Of a DNA stretch of 64,000 nt, positions 10,995-21,955 are shown piece after piece. The first letter of the stretch is position 1, and each line of letters opens with the position of its first letter. Below the pieces are notes generated by a model. The model was not told where the DNA came from. It did no database searches and saw only the letters and a program-made list of their open reading frames with translations. Origin of the DNA: Branchiostoma floridae (lineage: Eukaryota > Chordata > Leptocardii > Amphioxiformes > Branchiostomatidae); assembly GCF_000003815.2 (NCBI RefSeq), contig NC_049996.1:6307010-6371009 (forward strand). The letters are read 5' to 3'. Both the position numbers and the translations under genes were made by a program.

Positions 10995-11218
10995 TTTGAT
11001 CCAACACAATTTAGGGAAACCCTCTGATTGTTCCCCTTGTGTTGGATCAAAGCTTAAAACTGTTCAACTATGAATTCTACCATCACAGATGAGTCTTCAT
11101 TCAAATTGTCAAGGTGAAATCTTTGGTACTGGCAAAGCCATACTGATTTGATTATATGGATTTATTTATCATGAGTGCTGCAAATTAAAATTGATGCAAG
11201 AAAATCGAAAATGGATAC

Positions 11219-11249
11219 TACTACCACTACTACTACTACTACTACTACA
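11219..11249. repeat. ACT trinucleotide microsatellite
   Basis: About ten ACT units with one interruption, inside intron 3. Confidence 0.9.
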
Positions 11250-11609
11250 AGAAGACAGAAGGAAAATGTACGGACATTGCATGATGTTGCAAAATTTCAA
11301 ATACACAATTGGACTGATAACCAGCTCAGAAAGAACAGGAAGTAGTCATGCCTTCAAGCTTAAGTCCCAGCGTTACCAAGCTAGGATTGATATGTACCAA
11401 CCTAGGATTCATATGTAACATGTATTACTATGGACCATGTCTACTCCACCAAACAGATTCCTTCACAATGGACCATTGTTTGGAGTAATGCCAATTCACA
11501 ACTTTTCACAGACAATCAGCTTCAGGTCTGGACCTGATCTTATGGACCTAAACCGAATCTGTACCTGATTATCTGTACCAGTACCCACCCCTATCTTCTG
11601 CTTTTGCAG

Positions 11610-11729
11610 GTGCTGACCAGTTTAGTCCATCTGGAGGGGGTGTCCAACTTCTCCGAGTTTGTCCAGTTGTTCAGTCAGTTTGGGACCGAGATGGTGGAGC
11701 TGGCTCATTTGTCCGGAGACAGACAAGCA
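11610..11729 (+). CDS. CTNNAL1: alpha-catulin exon 4 (residues 159-198)
   Basis: Reads VLTSLVHLEGVSNFSEFVQL then FGTEMVELAHLSGDRQA, closely matching the family. The donor is GTTTGT at 11730. The joined sequence GDRQA-DLKDE agrees with vinculin/alpha-catenin relatives, which supports this junction. Phase 0. Confidence 0.92.
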
Positions 11730-12057
11730 GTTTGTACAACATTTACTTCTAACGTTACTATTAGTGACATACAGGAGTCTGGCCAGCTCGAATTTTTTTT
11801 CTTTCAGCCAATTGTCGCGAAAACTGCAAAAATTAATTTTCGCCATGACATTTCAAAGTAGTAAATATGTTGTCATTGAGAAAAATGCCTCGCTGACAAA
11901 ATCTATATATAACTATATAAGTAGCTTGACAAAAGGCAAATTCAAAGATTAAATGCTCTATTAATGATCCATTTGACACTTCCTTTATTTGTAGGAGAGG
12001 AATAATATCATTTTCTCAAAAATTGTGTCATTCTAGTTTCTTTGATGTTATGTTCAG

Positions 12058-12147
12058 GACTTGAAGGATGAACGTGCTCGAGCGAAGATGGGCGCAGCGC
12101 GTGCAGTACTGGAGAGGTCTACCATGATGCTGCTTACCTCCTCTAAG
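12058..12147 (+). CDS. CTNNAL1: alpha-catulin exon 5 (residues 199-228)
   Basis: Thirty codons: DLKDERARAKMGAAR then AVLERSTMMLLTSSK. Acceptor GTTCAG and donor GTTGGA, both phase 0. The exon is a multiple of three, so skipping it would keep frame. Confidence 0.92.
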
Positions 12148-12538
12148 GTTGGATGAATATCATCTTTGTAATGTTTATTATTAATGAAGGTTTGGCTAGG
12201 TATCAAATTTAAACAACTGGAGTCAATTCTAACATTTTATTGGTTCATCATGTAAATGTTCCACCTGACATACATGTAGATTACAATTGTGGCATGTATT
12301 AAGGTCCCATTATCTAACACAAATTATAGAATTTCCTCATTAATTGGAAATAAATTCCAAATTTGTATGTACACAGAGATGTACAGGGGAAGACAGACCC
12401 AAAGCATTACAGTCCTCCATTTTCATGGAGGGAACAAAACTTTTATGCCAGAACCCAAAAAGCTGTTGGCCCGATCCATTCCCTACTTTCTGGGGTTACA
12501 TATGCATGATCCAACCTGTAACATGCCTTGTTTCTCAG
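12148..12538 (+). other. CTNNAL1: Intron 5 of CTNNAL1
   Basis: A short 391-bp intron. I see no repeat in it. It ends in TTTCTCAG. Confidence 0.85.
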
Positions 12539-12715
12539 ACATGCCTGCGTCACCCAGACTGTGGCCCTGCAGTCCAGAACAGAAACAGTGTGTTCCAACA
12601 GATGAGGGAAGCTCTGTCTGCCATGGAGGGAGTTGTTACTGAGGGGAGCTGGCTGCAGGAGGAAGACAGGCTCATGTCACCTGTCTGTCTACATAATGTT
12701 GTCAAACAGTTTGAA
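12539..12715 (+). CDS. CTNNAL1: alpha-catulin exon 6 (residues 229-287)
   Basis: Starts TCLRHPDCGPAVQNR and ends NVVKQFE before donor GTGAGT. The TCLRHP opening and the VFQQMREAL helix match alpha-catulin; the middle (GSWLQEEDRL) diverges. A transposon begins only 29 bases past the donor (12745). Confidence 0.92.
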
Positions 12716-12744
12716 GTGAGTATGGGTGGACCTTCCTTCATCAT

Positions 12745-13444
12745 CAGGGCTCGAAATACCACCTGCATATGCAGCTTAGTGCAGGTAAAATTGGAGCTGT
12801 GCAGGTATTTCTGGTGTCCACCTGCACCTAACCTGCACTGGTCCATGTACTGGGTTTTATACATAAATGTCCTTTGATGTATGTATGTGGATTGTTACTA
12901 GCATGCATTGACTGTTACAACCTATTAAGTACAAAAGAAAAATAGCAATGATTCCTGAACAAGTTTAGTATGATCCAGGGCTCTAGCCAGCCTCCGTTTT
13001 TCCGTCAAAGGATGGAAATTAGCTGCATGTGACAGAAAATTTTTTTAACCAATCCGTCAACCTTGACGGACAAAAATTCTAGGTGGAAGCTAAAGGCGGC
13101 TTGGGGACGCTGTCCACGGCCGTAAAAGCCACACACTGTTTGTCTTTCTTACTTAGTCAGTGTGTCGGCAACCTTTTGCATAATCTTGCTTACTTAGTGT
13201 GTCGGGGCCCTTTCGCATACAATAATCTCATTAAAAACCTGTTTTTCAAGGTCTCAGTTCCGTCTTTCTAACTTAGTTTTCGCGGTTTTGGCGACAACAG
13301 GAATTGGCTGACGGAAAAAAACTCAAGCTGGCTAGAGCCCTGATGATCCATACTTCATAGTGGTGCAGGTAGAATTTGTCTGGTGCAGGTAATTGTCAAT
13401 GCCACCTGCACCAGTGTATGCAGAGAAAAGTATTTCGAGCCCTG
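12745..13444 (+). mobile_element. CAGGGCTCG MITE, GTGCAGG subfamily, interrupted
   Basis: Left end CAGGGCTCGAAATACC and right end GTATTTCGAGCCCTG. Subterminal GTGCAGGTA motifs occur on both sides, plus an ACCTGCATATGCAG palindrome near the left end. It is split at TATGATCCATAC by another MITE. The uninterrupted target is visible in the fragment near 21766. Confidence 0.75.
12976..13342. mobile_element. CAGGGCTCTAGCC MITE nested in another MITE, target ATGATC
   Basis: Inverted ends CAGGGCTCTAGCCAGC / GCTGGCTAGAGCCCTG with ATGATC on both sides (12970-12975, 13343-13348). The body is related to 6083-6640. No coding capacity. Confidence 0.75.
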
Positions 13445-13602
13445 ATTTCGTCATCATTGGCAATTGCTCATGTTGGCATATTCAAGGTCCGTGTCAGATC
13501 AGCCTTACATGTAGCTGTATGATACGATGAAGGTGCATGGCAACTGGCAGAACTTTACTATCTAGCTGTCATTGAGAATAATTGACAATGTGTGTTTTTT
13601 GA

Positions 13603-14026
13603 TAGACCCCTTTGATCCCTTCGAACTGGTTTGTCATAGGGGGGGATTTTACTCCCAAACCGTAAGTCATCGCGCTCGGCCGTGAACAAGGTACGCGTTC
13701 GAAAAAGTGTTTGTCGAACCCGAAGTAAATGGAAACATTAAAGGCATGCCTGCAGACGCCTGGACGCCCGGCGGAAGTGAATACATGACGTTTTCAAATA
13801 TTGCAATGCAATGTATGTGGCTATTGACCTTCCCCACAGGGGAAAAAACAACAACACAAAAATGGCCAGTTGGGGCAGAGATTGTGATCGAAAACCTGCT
13901 ACTTCTTAGTTCGGTGAACACTTTTTCGGACGCGTTCTTTGTATAGGGACATGCTCGATGACGTCACAGTTTGTGAGTAAAATCCCCCCTGTGACGAAAC
14001 CAGTTTGTTTAGATCAAAGGGGTCTA
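13603..14026. mobile_element. MITE with TAGACCCCTTTGATC ends
   Basis: Perfect 15-bp ends TAGACCCCTTTGATC and its complement, with further inverted matches inward (AAACTGGTTTGTCA, GGGGGGATTTTACTC, CGTTCGAAAAAGTGTT). The terminal inverted repeat is roughly 100 bp with mismatches. A TA target is possible because the ends begin with TA. No transposase seen. Confidence 0.7.
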
Positions 14027-14875
14027 TTGAGCAAAACAATTATTTTCAAATAACTACTGACAATTAGTAGATATGAAGATGTGCACATGTCTATTTTTGT
14101 AGGTTTGCACTGGAAAATATATTTTAGGTAGATTGCAGTTGTACAAATGTACATGTAACAATTATGTACCATAATGCTTTCTCTCAGAAAAAAATTATGT
14201 AAAAAATTTCATTTGTTTATTTCATTTTAAAAATAATGTCAGGACCGATAAAATTTGATGATCCATATGGTCCAAGAAATCATTTTTTTAGATTTCTTTA
14301 GAGCTATCAATATTAAGTACAACTACGACAGTGTTTTGTAATTTCAGTGAGAGAACAATGGAAAGTCAAAATCCCAATTAAGCCAGTGCAAAAACTTTTA
14401 AGTACTCCAATTGTACACCCCAGAAATATACATGGTACATGTGCGTGTCAATTAGACCAAGGAGCTTTTGGTTCGACAGGGTTCAGGCCAGGAGTTTTTC
14501 ACCGCATGGGGGCATTTAAGTGTAGCAAAGCCACATGGTCAGTGATGCAGGCATGAGTATTGCAGGGGTCTGGGGGAATCTTCCCCTTGAAAGGTTTAAG
14601 ACTTAAACCCCACAGAAACACTTCCTGCATTTGGAGGGCCAAATTTAGCAAAATAAAGCCAACATTTTTACCTTTGCTATAAAACAACAGAAAAGTCCCT
14701 TTTGCTGGTCAAAACACAGTGTAGGGGCCCAAATCACAGCATAGGGGATCCAAATATCAGTGTATGGGGCCCTACTGCTGGAAAGGCCTGGTGAGAACAC
14801 TGTTAGAACTAACATGTAGTTGAGCTGTAGAAGCTGACTAGGTAAAACTAGTTCTTCATGTTCATGGTACTTCAG

Positions 14876-15079
14876 GATGCTGTTGAGAGAACAAGAGTGA
14901 CCCTCATGCAGCCTACAGACAAGGAGAAGCTGCAGGAAAGTTTGAATGTCATCATTGATCAGGCTAACGACTTCACAGACTCCGCCTACACGTCACACGA
15001 GCACCGAGAAAAGATCCTCAATCTGTGTGAGAGTTCTCGCATGGAGCTACAAGGCTTACTGCAGGTCGACACGAATAAT
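14876..15079 (+). CDS. CTNNAL1: alpha-catulin exon 7 (residues 288-355)
   Basis: Reads DAVERTRVTLMQ, then DFTDSAYTSHEHREKIL, then SSRMELQGLLQVDTNN. The DFTDSAYTSHEHRE block is diagnostic for alpha-catulin. The donor GTAAGC at 15080 rather than an earlier GTCGAC keeps the alignment length equal to that of the human protein. Phase 0. Confidence 0.93.
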
Positions 15080-15479
15080 GTAAGCCAGTGTCTTTTGATA
15101 TTTCTTTCTTTCTGATATATGTCACTGAGTGAGAGTCCTATAATGAAATAAATGCACAGATTTATAAACTTTCCTGATTGATTATATAAATTAGCTCAAA
15201 TCATGGCTAGTTAGTACCTAATTGGTATGTAAAGCATCACAAATGAATGTGATGCAATTTGTCCTTACCATGTTTAAAAGTGAAAAAAAAATCTCAATGG
15301 AACTAGAAAGGCCGACATTTGCTCATGAGCAAATACAGCATATTTCAACCCATCTTTATCCCAATGCAAAAAAATGTACTTTCCTTATCAACCTTTTGCA
15401 GAAATTGACCTAACGTTTTCCCAAAACATCATCCCACTTCAAAATGAATTTTTAAGAATAGTTCCCCCCAATACAAGAA

Positions 15480-16310
15480 TGGACTCTTCCAAAACACCCC
15501 TATCTATGCAAAATGGACTGATGTATGTGCTTTCCTTGTGTTAAAACTACCATGATACCAAAGTTCAGATCAGTTGGCTATTTCATGACACAAGAACCCA
15601 AAATATACATTTTTGGTAAAAAATTACAAAAAAAATCCCAAATTTCACCATTCTTGAGTGATGCACACCATAAGTGTGAATGGAGTCCTGTGGGCACATA
15701 GTGTACACACCCTCACACCAAATTTATGGTCATTTGATTTTAGTACAAAGGCAAAGGAGACAAACGTATACATTTTTAGTGGAAAAATGACAAAAGAAAA
15801 ACAAAAAAATTCAACAATTGACAAGTACTGTATGCCTGGAGTGAAAATGAAGTACCTTAGGCACATGTCCTACATACCTCCATTACAAATTTCAAGTTAT
15901 TGATTTTAATACAAGCCAAAAATATTTGCTGTCAGCAGAAAAAGGCCCCAAATCCCCAAATAACTCATATATGAAGTGACTTATGCAAAAAGTGTTGATG
16001 GAACCCTGTGGGCATATGCCGGATGCACCTCTGTGGCACATTTCAGGTCACTAGGTTGTAATACCAGGGCAAAGGGGCGAAAATATCTGTTTTTGGTCCA
16101 AAAATGACGAAAATTCCTAAACAAATCTATTTCAAAAAGTGAAGAAAAAAATCTGGAGGTATCTACCTTCATGATCATGCCAAATTTCAGGTCATTTGGC
16201 CCCAAAATGAAAAAGTTGAATGTATTAGAGGGTTTGGCAGCAGAAGGAGAAGAGGCACAACAAAAAACAATATATTTCAATCCATGTATGGATTGAAATA
16301 TAGTAAAACC
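15480..16310. repeat. Diverged repeat in two to three tandem-like copies
   Basis: A pattern of TTTTTGGT, AAAAATGACGAAAA, CATTTCAGGTCA and CTGTGGGCAYA recurs at roughly 15480, 15650 and 15970. It also recurs at 42110-42350 with a GGAGGAAGAAGAAAAAA-like end. It closes with an ATTTCAATCCATG inverted repeat near 16272-16303. Family not recognised. Confidence 0.4.
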
Positions 16311-17185
16311 AGAATATAGATAGGAATGTTTTCAACCAAAGCAGAGGAAAGTAAGTCAAGCACACAAGGGGTGACTGAAAATTACTGAGCCCTCACCCAG
16401 AATACAAAAGATATGAAACTGTGAAATCTGCAACATGTAGGTAGGTTTCATCACAGGCACTTATGGTGACTCCTTGCTAATTTGACTTGCTTTAAACCCA
16501 GAATATGTTAATTTTGCCACTTGTGTGCAATGTGTGATTCCAAATGTTTGTAGATTTTCTGATCTACACATCTATATTGTGCATGCATACATGTACATGA
16601 AACCTTACAGCATGCAGGCATTGAATGTGTGGCAGGGGTGGAAGCTTTGTTACTGGCTCTTCTTCAGTAAAAAGTCTGTTTTGTTTGTCAGTGATGCTCC
16701 TGAACCTTCAGCCTTGCTTATGAAACTGTACTGTTGTTCAACTTGTTGTGTCCAGTACTCTGTCCTATTCCATTTTGTGCGGTGTTTCTGTGTTTTCTTT
16801 TTTCTTGGTGTTTGTGTAAGGTGTTCTACCACAGACGTCGCCTCTACATGCACCCAGCCTTTCTCCCCCCTGGTTTGTGGCATAGGAAGGCAAGTTCATC
16901 AGACCTGCTCTCGCAGGCTTTACGTGGACGTTTCCTGAAATTCATTACTTAATAATCTAATAGTGATTTGTGCAGAACTGTTATAATGTAAGATGAGTAT
17001 GCAGTTGTATGGTGAGTGTTTATTGGGGTCTTTTTCACTCCAAACATTCTGATAAATGCATAATTATATAAGTGATGAAAGTTAATATGTGTATTACCTT
17101 CCTATGGTACAGAATATTTCTCCTTTAGAAGAGCTTGGGTGGCACAGCAAACTGTGGAACAGGAAGGCTACATTGTAAGATTAGT

Positions 17186-17400
17186 CAAATTGTGCACCAA
17201 GAAGTAGTTACTCAAGCAACTGGATATGGTTTGGGAAACGGTCAGACGTTTCGGATAGAATCCACTATCCTTCGTCAGTGACACTGAAGAGATCTGGAAG
17301 AAACAGGTCTTTTATACTCTAACTATGAATGAAGACAACTTTGGATGTCCAATAGGAAACGTTGTTAGACAATTCAGACAGAAGACAATTTGGATTCCAA
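17186..17400 (-). mobile_element. Penelope-like element fragment (hammerhead-bearing end)
   Basis: Over roughly 190 bases this matches 33718-33905: shared AGTTACTCAAGCAACTGG-like, AATCCACTATCC, GAAGAGATCTGGAAGAAAC and TCTTTTATACTCTAACTATG. The hammerhead-like motif inside is the basis for calling it Penelope-like. No reverse transcriptase or GIY-YIG domain is present here. Confidence 0.5.
17241..17284 (-). ncRNA. Hammerhead ribozyme-like motif
   Basis: On the minus strand the order is stem I (GTCA), core CTGACGA (17278-17272), stem II GGATAG / CTATCC with a six-base loop, core GAAAC (17252-17248), then GTC (17247-17245) as the expected cleavage triplet, followed by TGAC that pairs with stem I. 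Stem III is almost absent, as in the minimal hammerheads described for Penelope-like elements. One extra A sits between the first core and stem II. The second copy (33761-33801) has mutated cores. Confidence 0.6.
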
Positions 17401-18132
17401 AGAAAACAAAGGTAAGGCAAAATCAAGCTGAAGACAATTTGGATTTCAAAGGATAGCAAGGCTAAGACACAGTTAATGCAATCGAGTCAATTATGTCCCA
17501 AGTGCTGGAAAGTTCCATACGTTTCTGTTGAGGGTGGGATTATAGCCAAATTGTGATTTTCAACATCTCAAGAAGTGTTGCCCAGGCTTCTTTGAAGTAA
17601 AGGTCACAAATAGGGGTGGGTACCTGTACAGAAAGTTTAGGTACAGGTCCATTGTTTTCCATAACTGTACTTAAAAAATAGATGTAGTTCATTACAAGTG
17701 GGACATGAGTACACATGACAAGAACATAACATGACAAGAAAAATAATCTTGCTACACATGAAAAACAATAAATTTTCAGTTGAATTTCTAGAAATTCAAA
17801 CCATTTGGAGAAATTCTTATAATAAGATGAAATTAGCCCTTGTTGTGAGACTGTTCATGGGAAGAATTTTAAATTCATTTTTCATGTTCATTCTTTAAAT
17901 TCTTAATACAATAAAAAAAAGTTTGTCCGCAAGTTTAGAAAAATGAGAAAATATATTTTTGGGTAGACTTGTATGTTTCCTGTGTTGTTCTGTACTGACT
18001 GTGCAGCTGTGAAGAACACATTTTACAGCCTCATCTGTATGTACTGTCTTCATTAACGGTTTCATGTCAACATTCAGTATTGGTTTCTGTTGACAGAACA
18101 CAGAAATATAACCTGTTGTAATATTTTTGCAG

Positions 18133-18219
18133 GACCAGGGTGGGAAGTTGGATACTACAGAGGAACTGGAGACAGCCATCATTAAAACATGCAAGTCTAT
18201 GAAGGAGCTGAAGAAACAG
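18133..18219 (+). CDS. CTNNAL1: alpha-catulin exon 8 (residues 356-384)
   Basis: Reads DQGGKLDTTEELETAIIK then SMKELKKQ. It aligns without gap to the human segment ending in SLNELKKE. Acceptor TTTTTGCAG, donor GTGAGT, phase 0. A transposon is inserted 12 bases into the following intron. Confidence 0.9.
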
Positions 18220-18231
18220 GTGAGTGAACCC

Positions 18232-18594
18232 CAGGCTTTTAGCTAGGATTTTGTATTAAGGAGTCCAAACTTATTGGTGAGTCGTGGTAAGTGACTATTG
18301 TAGGGGGGGGTCTGTGGGCATATGCATCCACCTTCCATGGTGCAGAGTTTTTGATGATTTTAAGTTAAAAAAGTGCATTCTTAGGTATCCCAAGAGGCAA
18401 AAATACTGTTCCAAAGGTCACAGTAGAAGACTGTGACCACAGATGATCTGGTAGCATCCCTAGTCAATCAGAATTTCATGCTTGTCAGACGATTTTCTCC
18501 CCAGTGTAAGGGCGTCCAGGGGCATCAAATTTCTTGTTATTCTAAGAAAAGTGCATCCAGATGACGCGTTGACGCATGCCTGGCTAAAAGCCTG
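18232..18594. mobile_element. hAT-like MITE, 8-bp target GTGAACCC, near a splice donor
   Basis: Ends CAGGCTTTTAGC / GCTAAAAGCCTG are inverted. GTGAACCC is duplicated perfectly at 18224-18231 and 18595-18602. The 8-bp target fits hAT. The insertion is 12 bases downstream of the exon 8 boundary and leaves the GTGAGT donor intact. Confidence 0.8.
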
Positions 18595-19119
18595 GTGAAC
18601 CCCACAAGTTCTTTTCAACTGACCTCAAAGATATATTCTCCAGATAATTTCTGGATAACATTAGTACTGTTAACCTTACCTATATATTGGGCAAATTCCT
18701 GTAGTAGTAAACACTGTAAAATACATTAAATTTTGTGTTGGTTTTATTTTGAAACTTTGCAGTCTTCATCACAAATTCAAAACCTCTACACGAATTTTGT
18801 TGTCTTTTGCCTAACCCCTTTTCTAGGTGGCACCGTACGTACTGTGAATACCCTGTGCAGTAAAATTTTGTGTTGGCCATCTACATATATCACGGTGAAG
18901 ATGTACATTAGGGCACAATTAAATGCAATGTTCTTTCTATTGCTTGGACAGACTTGCCTGTCAACACGGGTAGAAAAGTAATACATTTAATGATTTATGT
19001 ATCCAGAGGGCAGTTTGGCATTTTGGCATACATGGACATTTTGACCTTCCATTGTTTTCTTATTAGAAAGAATTTGTAACAAATATTGATAGATCAGGGC
19101 ATAAAAGAACTCTAACTAG

Positions 19120-20400
19120 AGTTCGGGGACCTCATACCTCCATGAAATATTTATTGCTTTTTTGTGGATGGTATGTATGTTTATAGTCGGTTGTATTTGA
19201 GAGTAATGGTTATAAATATTATGGGAAAGTAGTGGTGTATTTATTTAATGACACAGAGGATGTCCATCTGATTAGTAATTATTAAAATGTGACACTTAAT
19301 TGTGTAATGTGCGTTTAAGTCATAACATCAGCTGTTCACACGGTACAGAAATGAGATGCACACTTTCCTCTGATAGTCCTACATCAACTGTAAGATGAAT
19401 ACTTGGCGCCAACCCCGTCTGCTAAAAAACAAGTACCATTGGCTACGAAAGAGACAACTAACAACTGTCCCTTATCGTAACGAAATCAGAACATCTGTAT
19501 CGCCCATAAAACTTCTGACACCCAACCCATCTAAGATGAGAGGACCTAATGGCATTTTAATCACCATGTCACTCAAATCAGCAGTACAGTATATACGCGT
19601 ATGTGAGACATCCATACCTGTTAAGCATTACCGTTAAATGTACCTCAACTTCTTACAATTATACTTACGCTTCACATCTCCATGATATCCTAAGCAGACA
19701 TAAATAAAACTAATTATCATATTAAAAAAACTCGGGGTTCCCCAAACAGCTGTCATACAAATCACCTCACTATCTGCTTGGAGCTAAGCCCATTAACAAA
19801 CACTTAAAGCAGGATGCCTGTTCCAATATATCACAGATATAGGGGGGATTTCTGATATTATTACATTGATTATAACGACAGATACGGCGCCCAAAATCAC
19901 ATCGATTCGGGCTTTCATCACAGCCCACCAACACAACAAGTATGAAACCAATCCATCCAGCCATTCTTGAGTAATCTTGTACACAGACAGAGACACATAA
20001 CAGAAAATATAACCTCCATGACATTTCATGGAGGTAACTACTGTGCCAACTGTTACAATTATTTCAAACAGTCCTAAGCAGACATAAATAAAACTACTGG
20101 GGGTTCCCCAAACAGCTGTCACCTCACTATCTGCTTGCAGCTAAGCCCATTAACAAACACATACAGCACGATTCCTGTACCAATATATCTCAAATATAGG
20201 GGTGATTTCTGATATTATTACATCGATTATAACGACAGATACGGCTCCCAAGATCTCATCGATTCGAGCTTTCATCACACCCTACCAACACAACAAGTAT
20301 GAAACCAATCCATCCAGCCGTTCTTGAGTAATCATCTACACAGACATAGACACATAACAGAAAATATAACCTCCATTCCATGACATTTCATGGAGGTAAA
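19120..20400. repeat. TACCTCCATGAA-type element with a tandem duplication
   Basis: Starts ACCTCATACCTCCATGAA and ends with the palindrome CATGACATTTCATG plus GAGGTAA. A block of about 365 bp (with GGGGTTCCCCAAACAGCTGT, GATTATAACGACAGATACGG and CCAATCCATCCAGCC) occurs twice, starting near 19734 and 20099. Related starts occur near 42580 and 61965. Confidence 0.6.
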
Positions 20401-20434
20401 TATGATTTTTTTTTTACCATATTTCCTTTTCCAG

Positions 20435-20593
20435 CTCCAGAACACTGCACTCGACCAAGCATCCGAGATCTTCAAAACTAATGAAGACCATGATATCTTA
20501 TCTACACTGAAAGTGTCTGGAACCCAGGGAGATGCTGAAAGGGTGGAGGAGTACTGTGGAAAATTTACAGAACATTCAGAACAGCTGATTGAG
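20435..20593 (+). CDS. CTNNAL1: alpha-catulin exon 9 (residues 385-437)
   Basis: Reads LQNTALDQASEIFKTN, then LKVSGTQGDAERVEEYCGKF, then SEQLIE. It matches the catulin segment with the LK.TG..G pattern. Acceptor TTCCAG, donor GTTTGT, phase 0. Confidence 0.9.
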
Positions 20594-20790
20594 GTTTGTA
20601 CTGATTTCATGACAATTCACATGTGCAATGTAGTTTAAATGCTGTAACTGCATTTTTGTTATACAAAGCCATTTCAATGATGATTTTAGAATATAGCTTG
20701 AAATTAAATTTAGTTTGAAAAAATTAAATGGTGGCATCCATTTGACTCGTATTTGGCACTTAGTCTCAGTAGGTATGTTTGTATTGTATG

Positions 20791-21460
20791 CCCAGTAAAC
20801 TGCCTTATGGTGCAACACACCAAGTTTGTACTGAACAGTACAAGCTGCATACCCAGTAAACAGCCTTATGGTGTAACATACCAGGTTTGTACTGAACAGT
20901 ACAAGCTGCATACCCAGTAAACAGCCTTATGGTGTAACATACCAAGTTTGTACTGAACAGTACAAGCTGCATACCCAGTAAACAGCCTTATGGTGTAACA
21001 TACCAAGTTTGTACTGAACAGTACAAGCTGCATACCCAGTAAACAGCCTTATGGTGTAACATACCAGGTTTGTACTGAACAGTACAAGCTGCATACCCAG
21101 TAAACAGCCTTATGGTGTAACATACCAAGTTTGTACTGAGCAGTACAAGCTGCATACCCAGTAAACAGCCTTATGGTGTAACATACCAGGTTTGTACTGA
21201 ACAGTACAAGCTGCATACCCAGTAAACAGCCTTATGGTGTAACACACCAAGTTTGTACTGAACAGTACAAGCTGCATACCCAGTAAACAGCCTTATGGTG
21301 TAACACACCAAGTTTGTACTGAACAGTACAAGCTGCATACCCAGTAAACAGCCTTATGGTGTAACATACCAAGTTTGTACTGAGCAGTACAAGCTGCATA
21401 CCCAGTAAACAGCCTTATGGTGTAACATACCAAGTTTGTACTGAGCAGTACAAGCTGCAT
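20791..21460. repeat. 61-bp tandem array, about 11 units, palindrome in each
   Basis: The unit begins CCCAGTAAACAGCCTTATGG and recurs every 61 bases (for example CAAGCTGCAT at 20841, 20902, 20963, 21024). Each unit contains TTGTACTGAACAGTACAA, a perfect 8-bp stem with a two-base centre. Several units have AG instead of AA at the centre, so the arms stay intact while the loop varies. Units differ at one to three positions. Confidence 0.95.
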
Positions 21461-21639
21461 ATCTCACCCCGGGAAGGACCCCTTCTCTTTTTGGCGACGC
21501 CTCAGTGGCTAGCCTAATAGTATACACATGTAGTATAGTACTGTACAGTGTATGCGTCCATTTGATATGAATTCCCAAAATTCCAGGTATTTTTCTACAG
21601 GCATGTCAGGAATTTTAGTTGCATCATCCCTTAAAGAGG

Positions 21640-21790
21640 TTCCATGTACTGGGTTTATACATAAATGTCCTATAATTTAGGTGTTATTAGCTGCATTGAC
21701 TGTTAACATCTATAAAGTATAAATGAAAAAAAAAATAGCAATGGTTCCTGAACAATTTTAGTATGATCCATACTAAACAAAAACCATTTA
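21640..21790 (+). mobile_element. Fragment of the CAGGGCTCG / GTGCAGG MITE
   Basis: Shares CCATGTACTGGGTT, ATACATAAATGTCC, AATAGCAATG and TTAGTATGATCCATAC with the interior of 12745-13444, but lacks both ends. It shows the TATGATCCATAC site unoccupied. Confidence 0.65.
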
Positions 21791-21955
21791 GTGTAGTCTC
21801 AAGTTAAATGAATTTTAATGAATTTTAATATTACTGTCTGTCTCTTACCCCAAATTCAGCCAGGTAAGGCTGCAAGGGTATGTGTGTGCACTTGATAATA
21901 ATGCTAGTTCCCCTTTATCTGTGTGGTAATTCCTATCCATTGTTTTTAAAAACAG

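Larger units (their letters stand above)
9873..11609 (+). other. CTNNAL1: Intron 3 of CTNNAL1
   Basis: A 1.7-kb intron, mostly a CAGGACTCG element (9959-10994) that itself carries a 5'-truncated LINE (10128-10837). It ends with an ACT microsatellite and a TTTTGCAG acceptor. Confidence 0.8.
12716..14875 (+). other. CTNNAL1: Intron 6 of CTNNAL1
   Basis: A 2.2-kb intron. It holds a CAGGGCTCG MITE (12745-13444) with a second MITE nested in it (12976-13342) and a TAGACCCC MITE (13603-14026). From 14030 to 14870 I see only short local repeats such as GTAGGGGCCCAAATC-like blocks near 14720-14770. Confidence 0.8.
15080..18132 (+). other. CTNNAL1: Intron 7 of CTNNAL1
   Basis: A 3.1-kb intron. 15480-16310 holds a diverged interspersed repeat. 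17186-17400 holds a Penelope-type fragment with a hammerhead-like core. 16310-17180 and 17400-18120 show nothing I can name. Confidence 0.8.
18220..20434 (+). other. CTNNAL1: Intron 8 of CTNNAL1
   Basis: A 2.2-kb intron with a hAT-like MITE right at its 5' end (18232-18594) and an octamer-family element with an internal tandem duplication (19120-20400) at its 3' end. 18600-19110 shows nothing I can name. Confidence 0.8.

Noticed and set aside
16525-16952. Cysteine-rich frames in intron 7
   Set aside because: Two frames overlap in different phases and neither matches alpha-catulin; exons 7 and 8 join without gap.
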